Assembly: GCA_937776645.1 (NCBI GenBank)
Contig: CALMRI010000030.1
Coordinates: 20,001-84,000 of the forward strand
Source of the DNA: an uncultured Alphaproteobacteria bacterium
GTDB lineage: Bacteria > Pseudomonadota > Alphaproteobacteria > Thalassobaculales > Thalassobaculaceae
Direction of reading: 5' to 3'
Length of the DNA stretch: 64,000 nt
Below the pieces are notes generated by a model. That model had not been told where the DNA came from and made no database searches. It was given only the letters and a program-made list of their open reading frames with translations. Positions 53,231 to 61,699 of this stretch are shown here, piece after piece. Position 1 is the stretch's first letter; each line of letters begins with the position of its first letter. A program made the translations under genes and the position numbers.

Positions 53231-53735
53231 CTACTGTTGTTTCCAGAGCTGGATACCGGGTAGGAAATTCCAACCGAAAGCCTGCTCGCTCGACCCTTTA
53301 GATTTAAGGCCGGCGAGCTTTTCCATGGCCTTCTCGGGGGTCGGTTGATGTCCGGCGAGGACCCACCACATGACGAAGGTGGGATCATTCGGAGTCTCAA
53401 ACCGGTCGAACACCGTTGGAAATATTGTTTGTGGATGGTGTTCCAAACAAATTACTCCAAGGTCTTGGGCGATTGCCAGATCGAGAGATTGATGATGAAC
53501 CTTGGGTCATCGGAAGCCTTGATGCCGGTGGCGCCGTCGCCCTCTCCGTCGGTCAACCGTCAGACGAAACCGGGAGAGCGTTCTGCCAGACGGTTGATCG
53601 CCTCCAACGCGTCGACGAACTTGGCAAGGCGCTCGCTATCGATGTCATCAACCGCGACCCCAACGTTGAGTTACGCTAGGTGAGTGCCTTCGGGCTGTAC
53701 CACCGGGATCTCCAATTGGCGGCGCTCGCATGACG
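53231..53735 (-). pseudogene. DUF3291-family protein, inactivated
   Basis: The DUF3291 sequence can be followed across stops and frames: LNVGVAVDDIDSERLAKFVD, LEAINRLAERSPGFVWRLTD, ASDDPRFIINLSIWQSPKTL, then an in-frame TAA, FVWNTIHKQYFQRCS, a frameshift, and FETPNDPTFVMWWVLAGHQP to the stop at 53231. A TAA also replaces the expected Gln codon near the N-terminus (53671-53673). Two nonsense codons and one frameshift make this a genuine pseudogene rather than one sequencing error. Confidence 0.8.
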
Positions 53736-53887
53736 GGGAAAGCCAGCTAATGGCAAATAGGATCAACAGTCGCGAAGGCCAAGCCGGGATGATTGACCTC
53801 TATCGTACTGATTGAGAGGCGAGTTCACATTTTGCGCCGCGCCACGTTGCGGCTCGACATTCATTGATTCGGCTCTATCTTGGCGCC

Positions 53888-55240
53888 ATGAGTGATCGAG
53901 ACGACAACACATTGGGAGGCCGGGTCCGGCGTTATGCGAAAGTTACCGGCGCCGTCGGTGGGTTGGCGGCGCGGGTGGCCGGACAACGTTATCTCGGGTT
54001 GGATCTAGGCAAACAAACGCTTCCGGCGGATCTGAGGGCGGCGCTCGGCGGGCTCAAGGGGCCGCTGATGAAGGTAGCGCAAATCCTGGCGACGATCCCC
54101 GATGCGTTGCCCCAGGAATATCTCGATGAGCTGCGCCAATTGCAATCCAACGCCCCGAGCATGGGTCGATTGTTCGTGCGTCGCCGGATGAACACCGAGC
54201 TTGGCCCAGGCTGGAAAGCACTTTTCGCTGAATTCGACGAGGAAGCCGCGGCCGCCGCCTCACTTGGTCAGGTGCATCGAGCCCGGCATCAGGACGGCCG
54301 CGACCTTGCCTGCAAACTGCAATATCCAGACATGGCGTCAATCGTCGAGGCCGATCTGAAGCAGCTCCGCTTCGCCATCTCGATCTACCAGCGCTATGAC
54401 AAGGCAATCCAGGCGTCGGAGATCTATACTGAACTTGTCGCCCGGATGCGCGAGGAACTGGACTATCGTCGCGAGGGCAAGCAAATGACCCTCTACCGGG
54501 ACATGTTAGCGGGCGAAGCGACGGTTCATGTGCCAGAGACAGTCACCGAATTGTCGAGCGATCGATTGTTGACCATGAGCTGGCTTGAGGGCACGCCACT
54601 GCTGGATTTCATCGCCGACAATGGCGACATCGAGATGCGCAACCGAGTCGCTACCAACATGTTCCGCGCCTGGTATGTGCCGTTTTACTTTTATGGCGTG
54701 ATCCATGGCGATCCGCATCTCGGCAATTACAGCATCCGACCGGACGGCTCGGTGAACCTGCTGGATTTCGGCTGCATCCGGGTTTTCAAGCCGAGTTTCG
54801 TGAAAGGGGTGATTGATCTGTATCGCGCGCTTCGAGATGGCGACGAGGATTTGGCGGTCGAGGCCTATCGGATTTGGGGCTTTGACGATCTCGACCGCGC
54901 GACCATCGATGTGCTGAACCATTGGGCGCGTTTCGTTTACGCGCCGCTGATGGAGGACCGCACGCGCCGGATCCAGGAAACCAATAGCGGCGTCTATGGC
55001 CGCGAGGTGATCGAGAAGGTGCACCAGGAGCTACGCCAACTCAACGGGGTGCGACCGCCTCGCGAGTTTGTGCTGATGGACCGCGCGGCGATTGGCCTGG
55101 GCTCGGTTTTCCTGCATTTGAAGGCTGAAGTGAACTGGTACCGATTGTTCCACGAGCTGATCGAGAGTTTCGATGCTGATGCCCTGGGCGCCGGTCAGGC
55201 CGCGGCGCTGGAAGCTGCCGGGGTTCCGGCGGCGGACTGA
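53888..55240 (+). CDS. ABC1/AarF (UbiB-like) atypical kinase
   Basis: A 450-residue ABC1-family protein. The N-terminal KxGQ-type motif is present as LMKVAQILATIPDALP, the Ala-rich nucleotide loop is EEAAAAASLGQVHRARH, followed by catalytic-loop-like IHGDPHLGNYSI and the metal motif LLDFGCIRV. UbiB-type proteins support ubiquinone biosynthesis and act as ATPases or kinases. It lacks the C-terminal membrane anchors of true UbiB, fitting the shorter AarF paralogues. ATG 53888 is preferred over an upstream TTG. Confidence 0.88.
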   Translation: MSDRDDNTLGGRVRRYAKVTGAVGGLAARVAGQRYLGLDLGKQTLPADLRAALGGLKGPLMKVAQILATIPDALPQEYLDELRQLQSNAPSMGRLFVRRRMNTELGPGWKALFAEFDEEAAAAASLGQVHRARHQDGRDLACKLQYPDMASIVEADLKQLRFAISIYQRYDKAIQASEIYTELVARMREELDYRREGKQMTLYRDMLAGEATVHVPETVTELSSDRLLTMSWLEGTPLLDFIADNGDIEMRNRVATNMFRAWYVPFYFYGVIHGDPHLGNYSIRPDGSVNLLDFGCIRVFKPSFVKGVIDLYRALRDGDEDLAVEAYRIWGFDDLDRATIDVLNHWARFVYAPLMEDRTRRIQETNSGVYGREVIEKVHQELRQLNGVRPPREFVLMDRAAIGLGSVFLHLKAEVNWYRLFHELIESFDADALGAGQAAALEAAGVPAAD

Positions 55241-55284
55241 GAGTGCCCGGTCCAATCAAGATTCCTCAGTCGATCAGACTTCCA

Positions 55285-57645
55285 TCACCCGCATTTTGAA
55301 TATCCGCAACTGGTGCAGAGATCGCAGCCCTCCTGCCGCAGCATGCTGGCAGCGCCGCATTTCGGGCATTGACCCAACGGGCCGCCGTTCATCCCGACGA
55401 CCATGCGCTCGGCATTGAAATCCAGCTCCATCGTGTCCGGATCCTTGAGAAAGCCGATGTCGACCATATGTTGCTCGATCACCCCGCCGATCGCCGCCAG
55501 CAGCGAGGGGACATAACGCCGTTCCATCCAGGCGCCGCCGCGCGGATCGAAAACCGCTTTCAATTCCTCAACCACGAAGGACACGTCGCCGCCGCGCCGG
55601 AACACCGCGCTGATCATCCGGGTCAGCGCCACCGTCCAGGCGTAATGCTCCATATTCTTGGAGTTGATGAAGATTTCGAAGGGCCGGCGCCGACCGTCCT
55701 GCATAATGTCGTTCAAAGTGATGTAGATCGCATGGTCATTCTCCGGCCATTTGATCTTGTAGGTCTTACCGGGAAGCTCGTCCGGCCGGTCCAACGGCAG
55801 AGCCAAATGGACGACTTTTCCACCGCCGGGCCACCTGTCGATATCCGCCGTGGCCCGCGCCGAAGCTGCTGCTGTCTCGGGATGAGCGTTTTCGGCCCCC
55901 GGATGGGCGGGGACGGCGGTCCCGGAGCGCTCGGCAGTTTCGGAGGTCTGAGGACGAACCGTGAGCACCGAGCCGGTCACCGGGTTTGGGCGATAGGTGG
56001 TGCAGCCCTTGCAGCCCGACTCATAGGCTAAGCGGTAGATATTCTTGAAGGCCTCGAAATCGATATCCTCGGGACAGTTGATGGTCTTCGAGATCGAACT
56101 GTCGACGTATTTCTGCACCGCCGCCTGCATCACCACATGGTCTTCGGGGCGCAGCGATTGCGCATCGACGAAGGCCTCGGTCAGCGGCGTGTCTTCCCCC
56201 TTCAACTGACGGTACAGGCGATAGGCATGGTCGGTCACCGGCTCAACCCGCTTCGAGCCATCGGGCTCCAGCACCGTGCGGTCGTAACTAAACGCGAAAA
56301 CCGGCTCCAGACCGGAGGAAACATTGTCAGCCAGGAGCGAGATCGTCCCAGTCGGCGCAATCGAGGTCAGCAGCGCGTTGCGGATGCCATGCTTGGCGAT
56401 GCCGGCGCGGATGTCCTGGGGCAGCTCGGCGATGCATTCTCCGGCCAAATAGGCGTCCCGATCAAACAGCGGGAAGGGTCCCTTCTCGCGGGCCAGCTCC
56501 ACCGAGGCCCGATAAGCAGCATCCCGCAGCGCGCGCATCCAGGTCTCGGCCAGTCCGACGGCTTTGGTCGAACCATAGCGGGCGCCGCACATGATCAAGG
56601 CATTGGCCAGGCCGGTGACGCCAAGCCCGATCCGCCGCTTGTTGCGCGCCTCACCCTCCTGCTCCGGCAGTGGGAAGCGTGAGATGTCGACGACGTTGTC
56701 CAGCATTCTGACGGCGACCGGAACCAAGGCCTCCAGCACCCCGAGATCAAGGGCGGCGTCGGGCTCGAACGGACGATCGACCATCCGGGCTAGATTGATC
56801 GACCCTAAAAGACAGGCGCCATAGGGCGGCAGGGGTTGCTCGCCACAAGGGTTGGTCGCCGAAATTGCCTCGCAATAGGCCAGGTTGTTACGCTGGTTGA
56901 TGCGGTCGATGAAGATCACCCCGGGTTCGGCGCTGCAATAGGTAGCCTGCATGATCCGGTCCCATAGATCGCGTGCCCTGACGGTGCGATAGGCGGTTCC
57001 GTCGAAGACGAGATCCCAGGATCCATCGCCACGGACCGCATCCATGAAGGCGTCGGTGATCAGCACCGACAGATTGAACATCCTGAGCCGCGCCGAGTCC
57101 TGCTTGGCCGCAATAAAGGCCTCGATATCCGGATGATCACAGCGCAGGGTCGCCATCATCGCGCCACGGCGTGATCCAGCGCTCATGATCGTCCGGCACA
57201 TCGCGTCCCAGACATCCATGAATGACAAAGGTCCCGAGGCGTCGGCGCCGACACCACGTACCGGTGCGCCTTTGGGTCGCAAGGTCGAGAAGTCGTAGCC
57301 GATCCCGCCGCCTTGCTGCATGGTCAGCGCCGCCTCGCGCAGGGCCGAGAAAATCCCCGACATGTCGTCGGCGATGGTTCCCATGACGAAGCAATTGAAT
57401 AAGGTGACTGAGCGCCCGGTCCCGGCGCCAGCCAGGATGCGGCCGGCCGGCAGGAACCGAAAATCATCCATCGCCTGCTGGAAACGGTCCTGCCAAAGCA
57501 CCGGTTCCGTCTCTGCCGCCGCTAGGGCATGCGCCACCCGGCGCCAAGAATCTGACAAGGTGCGGTCGCGCGGACGACCGTCCGGGTCCTTAAGGCGGTA
57601 TTTCTGATCCCAGATCTGGCCGGATATTGGTGCGATACCATGCAT
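55285..57645 (-). CDS. nrdJ: Adenosylcobalamin-dependent (class II) ribonucleotide reductase
   Basis: A 786-residue class II enzyme reducing ribonucleotides with B12. It shows MQQGGGIGYDFSTLRPKGAP near 110, the radical-site Cys and Glu in SATNPCGEQPLPPYGACLLG near 260, and a C-terminal zinc-ribbon-like tail (CPKCGAASMLRQEGCDLCTS, then CGYSKCG), typical of the alphaproteobacterial NrdJ group. It needs no oxygen, so it works aerobically or anaerobically. A LexA-type box lies 21 bp upstream of the start. cobQ elsewhere in the window supports cofactor synthesis. Confidence 0.95.
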   Translation of the reverse strand: MHGIAPISGQIWDQKYRLKDPDGRPRDRTLSDSWRRVAHALAAAETEPVLWQDRFQQAMDDFRFLPAGRILAGAGTGRSVTLFNCFVMGTIADDMSGIFSALREAALTMQQGGGIGYDFSTLRPKGAPVRGVGADASGPLSFMDVWDAMCRTIMSAGSRRGAMMATLRCDHPDIEAFIAAKQDSARLRMFNLSVLITDAFMDAVRGDGSWDLVFDGTAYRTVRARDLWDRIMQATYCSAEPGVIFIDRINQRNNLAYCEAISATNPCGEQPLPPYGACLLGSINLARMVDRPFEPDAALDLGVLEALVPVAVRMLDNVVDISRFPLPEQEGEARNKRRIGLGVTGLANALIMCGARYGSTKAVGLAETWMRALRDAAYRASVELAREKGPFPLFDRDAYLAGECIAELPQDIRAGIAKHGIRNALLTSIAPTGTISLLADNVSSGLEPVFAFSYDRTVLEPDGSKRVEPVTDHAYRLYRQLKGEDTPLTEAFVDAQSLRPEDHVVMQAAVQKYVDSSISKTINCPEDIDFEAFKNIYRLAYESGCKGCTTYRPNPVTGSVLTVRPQTSETAERSGTAVPAHPGAENAHPETAAASARATADIDRWPGGGKVVHLALPLDRPDELPGKTYKIKWPENDHAIYITLNDIMQDGRRRPFEIFINSKNMEHYAWTVALTRMISAVFRRGGDVSFVVEELKAVFDPRGGAWMERRYVPSLLAAIGGVIEQHMVDIGFLKDPDTMELDFNAERMVVGMNGGPLGQCPKCGAASMLRQEGCDLCTSCGYSKCG

Positions 57646-57665
57646 GGGAGGATGCCGTGCCAGTT

Positions 57666-57680
57666 GTTCTTATTTTGTTC
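57666..57680 (-). promoter_or_regulatory. Putative LexA box (GTTC-N7-GTTC) upstream of nrdJ
   Basis: GTTC TTATTTT GTTC (plus strand) matches the direct-repeat LexA recognition form of Alphaproteobacteria, including the T-rich spacer. It ends 21 bases before the nrdJ start, in a position to block transcription. This would put the reductase under SOS control. Confidence 0.6.
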
Positions 57681-58231
57681 CAGAATAGAGATAGTCAATC
57701 TTAACGCATCCGGCAAGATCAAACCAAACGGATTGAATATCTGGTCGTGTCTCAGTTTGAAAGTTCGTCTTCTTGATCGAATTTATCAAACCTCGCTCCG
57801 GCTTCCTGTATGCCTAGCTGAAAGCATAGAGGACGGCATGCCAGCTCAAGTCGGCAATCCAAACCAAAACCAACAACAATTTAATCGCAGGACCACCGAG
57901 GCTGGCACCGACCACAACCAATATGTTTAGATCCTGATTTGTAAAAGAGATTCATCTGTTCACGCTGGCGTTTATGGGCATCAGTAGGGCGCTAATGGTA
58001 GCTATTTTCTTTTGCGAAAATACCCATCTTGCCAAGGCGGAGTACCGGGCCTCCAACTGCCCGCGTTAGACAGAAAGGTTGCTCATGCTCAGCGGAGCTA
58101 AAGGCCGGGAACGTCCCGCCAACGTGATCGACTACCGGCCCACACAGCAAATATTTTTGATAATTAAAACAGAAAATTACCCCAGACAACTAACCTATAT
58201 GTCGTTTAACCCACTGCTTCAATTTGGATAA
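57681..58231. other. Intergenic region upstream of nrdJ
   Basis: About 550 bp with no recognised gene. A 30-codon frame at 57838-57930 (MPAQVGNPNQNQQQFNRRTT...) has GAGGA before its ATG but is too short to support. No cobalamin riboswitch was recognised. The right part grades into the IS1595-type remnant. Confidence 0.35.
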
Positions 58232-58640
58232 TTAGTTTGGTAGGTTTCTGTTGTCCAAACACCACTCGCATTCCTTCAAGAATAGGGGGAAATGGGCCTT
58301 GGGAACACCGTTGGACTTACGCATATGGCGCTTCGCCTGGCTCCAAAAATTCTCGATATCATTGATGTGGTTCCGATTGTCCGCGAAGAGCTTGCTGTGA
58401 TTGATCCGAAAGTGGTGAGAGTTGGATACATCCAGTACGTTGTAACCGCGCCAGCTGTCTGAATAGACGATGCTATCGAGAACGATTGCGCTCAATGATC
58501 GGCATCAAGTTCGCCGATGACGCATCGGGGATGATCTTCGGGTAGGCTTTGTCACCGCGCTTCAACAGACTGAATACCGATATTTCCCCCTGCGGTCGTT
58601 CCACCGATCTATCCCAGCTACGGCCACAGGCGTCACTGAC
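58232..58640 (-). pseudogene. IS1595-family (ISXO2-like) transposase remnant
   Basis: C-terminal part of an ISXO2-like DDE transposase in two frames. VERPQGEISVFSLLKRGDKA and YPKIIPDASSANLMPIIERN are in one frame. After a shift near 58495, SIVYSDSWRGYNVLDVSNSH and NHINDIENFWSQAKRHMRKS follow, including the second catalytic Asp (YSD) and Glu (IENFW) regions. The N-terminal zinc-binding part is missing and no terminal inverted repeats were found. A dead insertion sequence. Confidence 0.8.
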
Positions 58641-58779
58641 AAGCGGATGGACATCGGAAACATCGCGGGTCTGATCGAGGCTCGGCTAACCCGTCGTCGA
58701 AGAGGCGTACAAAAATAGCCAGGTGGAGATTTCAAACTGAGATGTGGTCGAAAATTTGCGGGCGGTCACAGAACGCCGC

Positions 58780-59427
58780 TCAGGCGCCGCCCCAGGGCGT
58801 CAAAACGCGGAAGCCGGCCAGTAATAATTTGTGATACTCGCCGGTCAACAACCGAAGCGAGCCCGGCCATCGCCACCAGGCATCTAGCATCACCTTGCCG
58901 GCCACCACCGGGTAGGGATGTATTGTGATAGCAGGCAGGGCATTTTGAAGTTCCGTCAAGCTACGCGGCACGTGGTAATTGCTGGTGACCATCAACACCG
59001 ATCGGACGTCGCGTGCGGCGAGCCAGCCGGCAATCTCGGTGGCATTGCCGCGGGTATCGTGGGCCGAGAACCCAAGCGCGACGCAGCAGGCGAGCAATCT
59101 GTCTGGGATTGAGATTTCTTGTGCTTCCGCCAAGGCCCGGAGGTCATCTAGGCGGACGTTGGGAAACACCCCGGAAACGAAAAGCGCCTCGCCTTTGCCT
59201 TGGTTCAGCAAGCGAAACCCCGCGGCCACGCGCTTGGCTCCACCGGTCAACACGACGATTACGTCGGCCCGGATGGGCGGGGCGGGCTCCAGGCGCGCGA
59301 TAGAGTCGACGAAACGCAAAAACCCAACCGCCCAGATCATCGGCAACAGCAGCAGGAGAGCGACCAAAACCCGTGCCCAGAGGCGACTGGGTGGGAGTAG
59401 TGGAGCGATATTCGGCGAAGCATTCAT
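58780..59427 (-). CDS. YdcF/DUF218 family membrane-anchored protein
   Basis: A 215-residue protein with one N-terminal membrane segment (VLVALLLLLPMIWAVGFL) and a DUF218 domain: DVIVVLTGGAKRVAAGFRLL near 55, LFVSGVFP, NATEIAGWLAARDVRSVLMV near 135, and TSNYHVPRSLTELQ. DUF218 proteins are linked to cell-envelope polysaccharide functions (for example ElyC, SanA). It ends an ftsE-ftsX-ydcF gene row on the minus strand, starting 10 bp after the ftsX stop, consistent with an envelope role. Confidence 0.88.
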   Translation of the reverse strand: MNASPNIAPLLPPSRLWARVLVALLLLLPMIWAVGFLRFVDSIARLEPAPPIRADVIVVLTGGAKRVAAGFRLLNQGKGEALFVSGVFPNVRLDDLRALAEAQEISIPDRLLACCVALGFSAHDTRGNATEIAGWLAARDVRSVLMVTSNYHVPRSLTELQNALPAITIHPYPVVAGKVMLDAWWRWPGSLRLLTGEYHKLLLAGFRVLTPWGGA

Positions 59428-59437
59428 CCTGGCACTG

Positions 59438-60346
59438 CTACACCATGCGCCGCAACGTCACTAGAGCGGCGACCCGCGCGGTGATCAAGGTGAGAGCCGC
59501 GAAGACAAAGGGAACGGCGCAGAGGATCACCCAATCCAGCGTCCGCAACCCGCCCAGGCCGCCAAATTTCAGCCCCGACCCAAGGCCGCCGCCAGGGTTA
59601 TGCAGCGCCCCGGCGATCGCCATGACCGTAGCAATGGCAAAGCTGCCACCGATGACGCTCGCCGGTAGCGCTACCGCCAGAACATAGCCCTGAAACCGCC
59701 CGGCGACATACCCGTCCCGCGCACCCATCAGGTGCAGCAACTCGACGATCTCGCGGTTGACCCACAACCCCGACAACACGGCGAAGATGACTGAAACCGC
59801 CGCGACCACGCCGACCAATAGGACTATCAGCCAACCACCGCGTTCAACCGCCGCGGTCAACGCAGCGACCCTGGACAGCCACAATCCATGGTCATCCACT
59901 ATGGTTCCCGGCGTCCGGCGCTGCAGCCGTTGGCGTAACCCATCGAGATCAAGGGTCGCAGAGCCAAGGATGCGCAGATCGATCATGGTCGGTAGATCGA
60001 TCTTCTCGACAAGCTCCTGACCCAACCAAGGTTGCAGCAACGCCAGGGAACTTTTGCGGTCAAGGATCGACAAATGGCCGATCCCGGGCGTCGCCCGCAG
60101 GATCTCCAGCACCGCCCCAAGGCGTGTGATGGTGTTCTCCGCATCGACAGGTTGCTCGGCCGCCAGAACCTGGATTGTGACCACGCCGGTGAGCGACGAT
60201 GCCCAGCGCTGTGAGACCGATTGCGCGAACAGCGCGCCGGCCGCCGACAGCACCGCTACATAGACCATCGCGCCGACCACCCAGCCGAGAAAGCCGGGGG
60301 AGCCGTTGCGGTTGATGGTGATTTCCCTCGCGCCCTGTCCAACCAT
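59438..60346 (-). CDS. ftsX: Cell division protein FtsX
   Basis: A 302-residue FtsX-like permease. Membrane segment one (GWVVGAMVYVAVLSAAGALF) is followed by a periplasmic domain of about 130 residues, then three C-terminal membrane segments with the conserved cytoplasmic stretch LWVNREIVELLHLMGARDGY. With FtsE it controls peptidoglycan hydrolases at the division site. ATG 60346 is preferred over TTG 60352; both lie just after the ftsE stop, and GAGGG serves as ribosome site. Confidence 0.88.
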   Translation of the reverse strand: MVGQGAREITINRNGSPGFLGWVVGAMVYVAVLSAAGALFAQSVSQRWASSLTGVVTIQVLAAEQPVDAENTITRLGAVLEILRATPGIGHLSILDRKSSLALLQPWLGQELVEKIDLPTMIDLRILGSATLDLDGLRQRLQRRTPGTIVDDHGLWLSRVAALTAAVERGGWLIVLLVGVVAAVSVIFAVLSGLWVNREIVELLHLMGARDGYVAGRFQGYVLAVALPASVIGGSFAIATVMAIAGALHNPGGGLGSGLKFGGLGGLRTLDWVILCAVPFVFAALTLITARVAALVTLRRMV

Positions 60347-60355
60347 CGGCAACCC

Positions 60356-61082
60356 TCAATCCCTGGCCAGATCGGGCGCGCCGGGCAAAGCCCGGCATGG
60401 GGTACCGGTCTCTGGAATTTTGCCTGGAATACGGCTCAACCGCCCGCTGGAGATATGCAGTCGAGAATGCTGAAACTCACCGCAAAGCGCGTCGTTATGG
60501 GTAGCGACGACGACGGTGGTCCCAGTGCGGTGCAACTCCTCGAACAGATAGAGCAACCGGAACGCAATCCGGTCATCAACATTGCCCGTCGGCTCGTCCG
60601 CCAGCAACAGCGCCGGACGGGCGATCACCGCGCGGGCGATGGCAACCCGTTGCTGCTGACCGCCGGACAGAGTTCGCGGCAGGGCGTCGATTTGGTCGGA
60701 CAGGCCAACCCAATCCAAAAGCTCCGGCACATGTCGGCGGATCACCGCTTCCCTTGTGCCGGCGATACGCAGCGGTAGCGCGACGTTCTCGCGCGCGCTC
60801 AAATGCTCGATCAGTCGAAAATCCTGGAACACGATCCCCAGCCGCCGCCGGGTCTCGGAGATTTCCGCGCGGGTCAGGTCCTTGGTGTCGCGGTCGAACA
60901 CCGTGACCCGGCCGCGCGACGGCAGCAACGCCAGATAGATCATCCGCAGCAGTGAGGATTTTCCAGCACCGCTCTTACCGGTCAGAAAGTGGAACGTGTT
61001 GGGCGCCAGCTCGAAATTGGCCTCCTCGAAGAATCGGCGAGCCGACGGCGTAGCGCATTTCGACATCTTCGAAGCGTACCAC
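60356..61082 (-). pseudogene. ftsE: Cell division ATP-binding protein FtsE, 5-prime frameshift
   Basis: From 61066 a frame encodes nearly all of FtsE: Walker A FLTGKSGAGKSSLLRMIYL, DFRLIEHLSARENV, signature TLSGGQQQRVAIARA, Walker B LLLADEPTGNVD and H-loop VVVATHNDAL. The natural N-terminus, VVRFEDVEMRYAVGSPILR (GTG at 61082), with the adenine-stacking Tyr, is in another frame and joins the rest only by a one-base shift near 61035. If real, the product lacks its first strand and A-loop; if a sequence error, the gene is normal. Confidence 0.8.
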
Positions 61083-61564
61083 CGGGGCCGGCCTTTCGAG
61101 ACTTCATCATCGTTTGATGGACCACGTGTCCGCTGGCCCGAATATCGATCCAGCGGCCAGCAAGCAGATCCGATGATGAATCATTCCAGATCCTTGCGAG
61201 AATGCAAAGCCAATTGGGCCAATTGGCGCTGTGGTAGACAGGAAAACTTCCGAACGTGACTGGCGGCGCCGTGATATGGCATCCTTTCGGAGCCACCACA
61301 TTGGTGGCTAATAGTATCTGCACAGCAGCGATGCAGTTTCCTTCATGCGAATCATCTGCCCCTGATTATCAACGCCCTGGCGTTTTTACTTGCCTGCCGG
61401 AGGTGTATATCTAGGAAATGGCGGGCGGGGAAAATTGCTGAATAAAGCCTAACTAACGGTCGAAGCAGTGGCCGCAGCGATCGACGCGGCTATGGAGTGA
61501 CCCCTGTTCCCGGTCAAGGGACCTAACCGGCCAACGAAGCTCCTTAAACATTCCTGCGGGCGCA
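61083..61564. other. Intergenic region upstream of ftsE
   Basis: About 480 bp with no recognised gene or clear repeat. GCCAATTGGGCCAATTGGC (61210-61228) forms a short imperfect palindrome. Part of it probably carries the ftsEX promoter. Confidence 0.3.
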
Positions 61565-61681
61565 ATGGGTCATTCCGAGACGGTCGGCACCGCCGTTCTC
61601 GATCTCGGTGGCGGGAATACCGTCACCCTCGCCGGCGTGCAATCGAGCAGCCTGGCAACCGGCGATTTCATCTTCGGGTAG
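61565..61681 (+). pseudogene. C-terminal relic of an RTX/hemolysin-type calcium-binding protein
   Basis: A 38-codon frame reads MGHSETVGTAVLDLGGGNTV and TLAGVQSSSLATGDFIFG-stop. The pattern of a last beta-roll strand, GVxxSSLxxxDFIF and stop, is typical of the C-terminal end of secreted RTX proteins. No upstream nonapeptide repeats remain, so this is a fragment. Confidence 0.5.
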
Positions 61682-61699
61682 CGCCTGAGGCGCGGGCTT

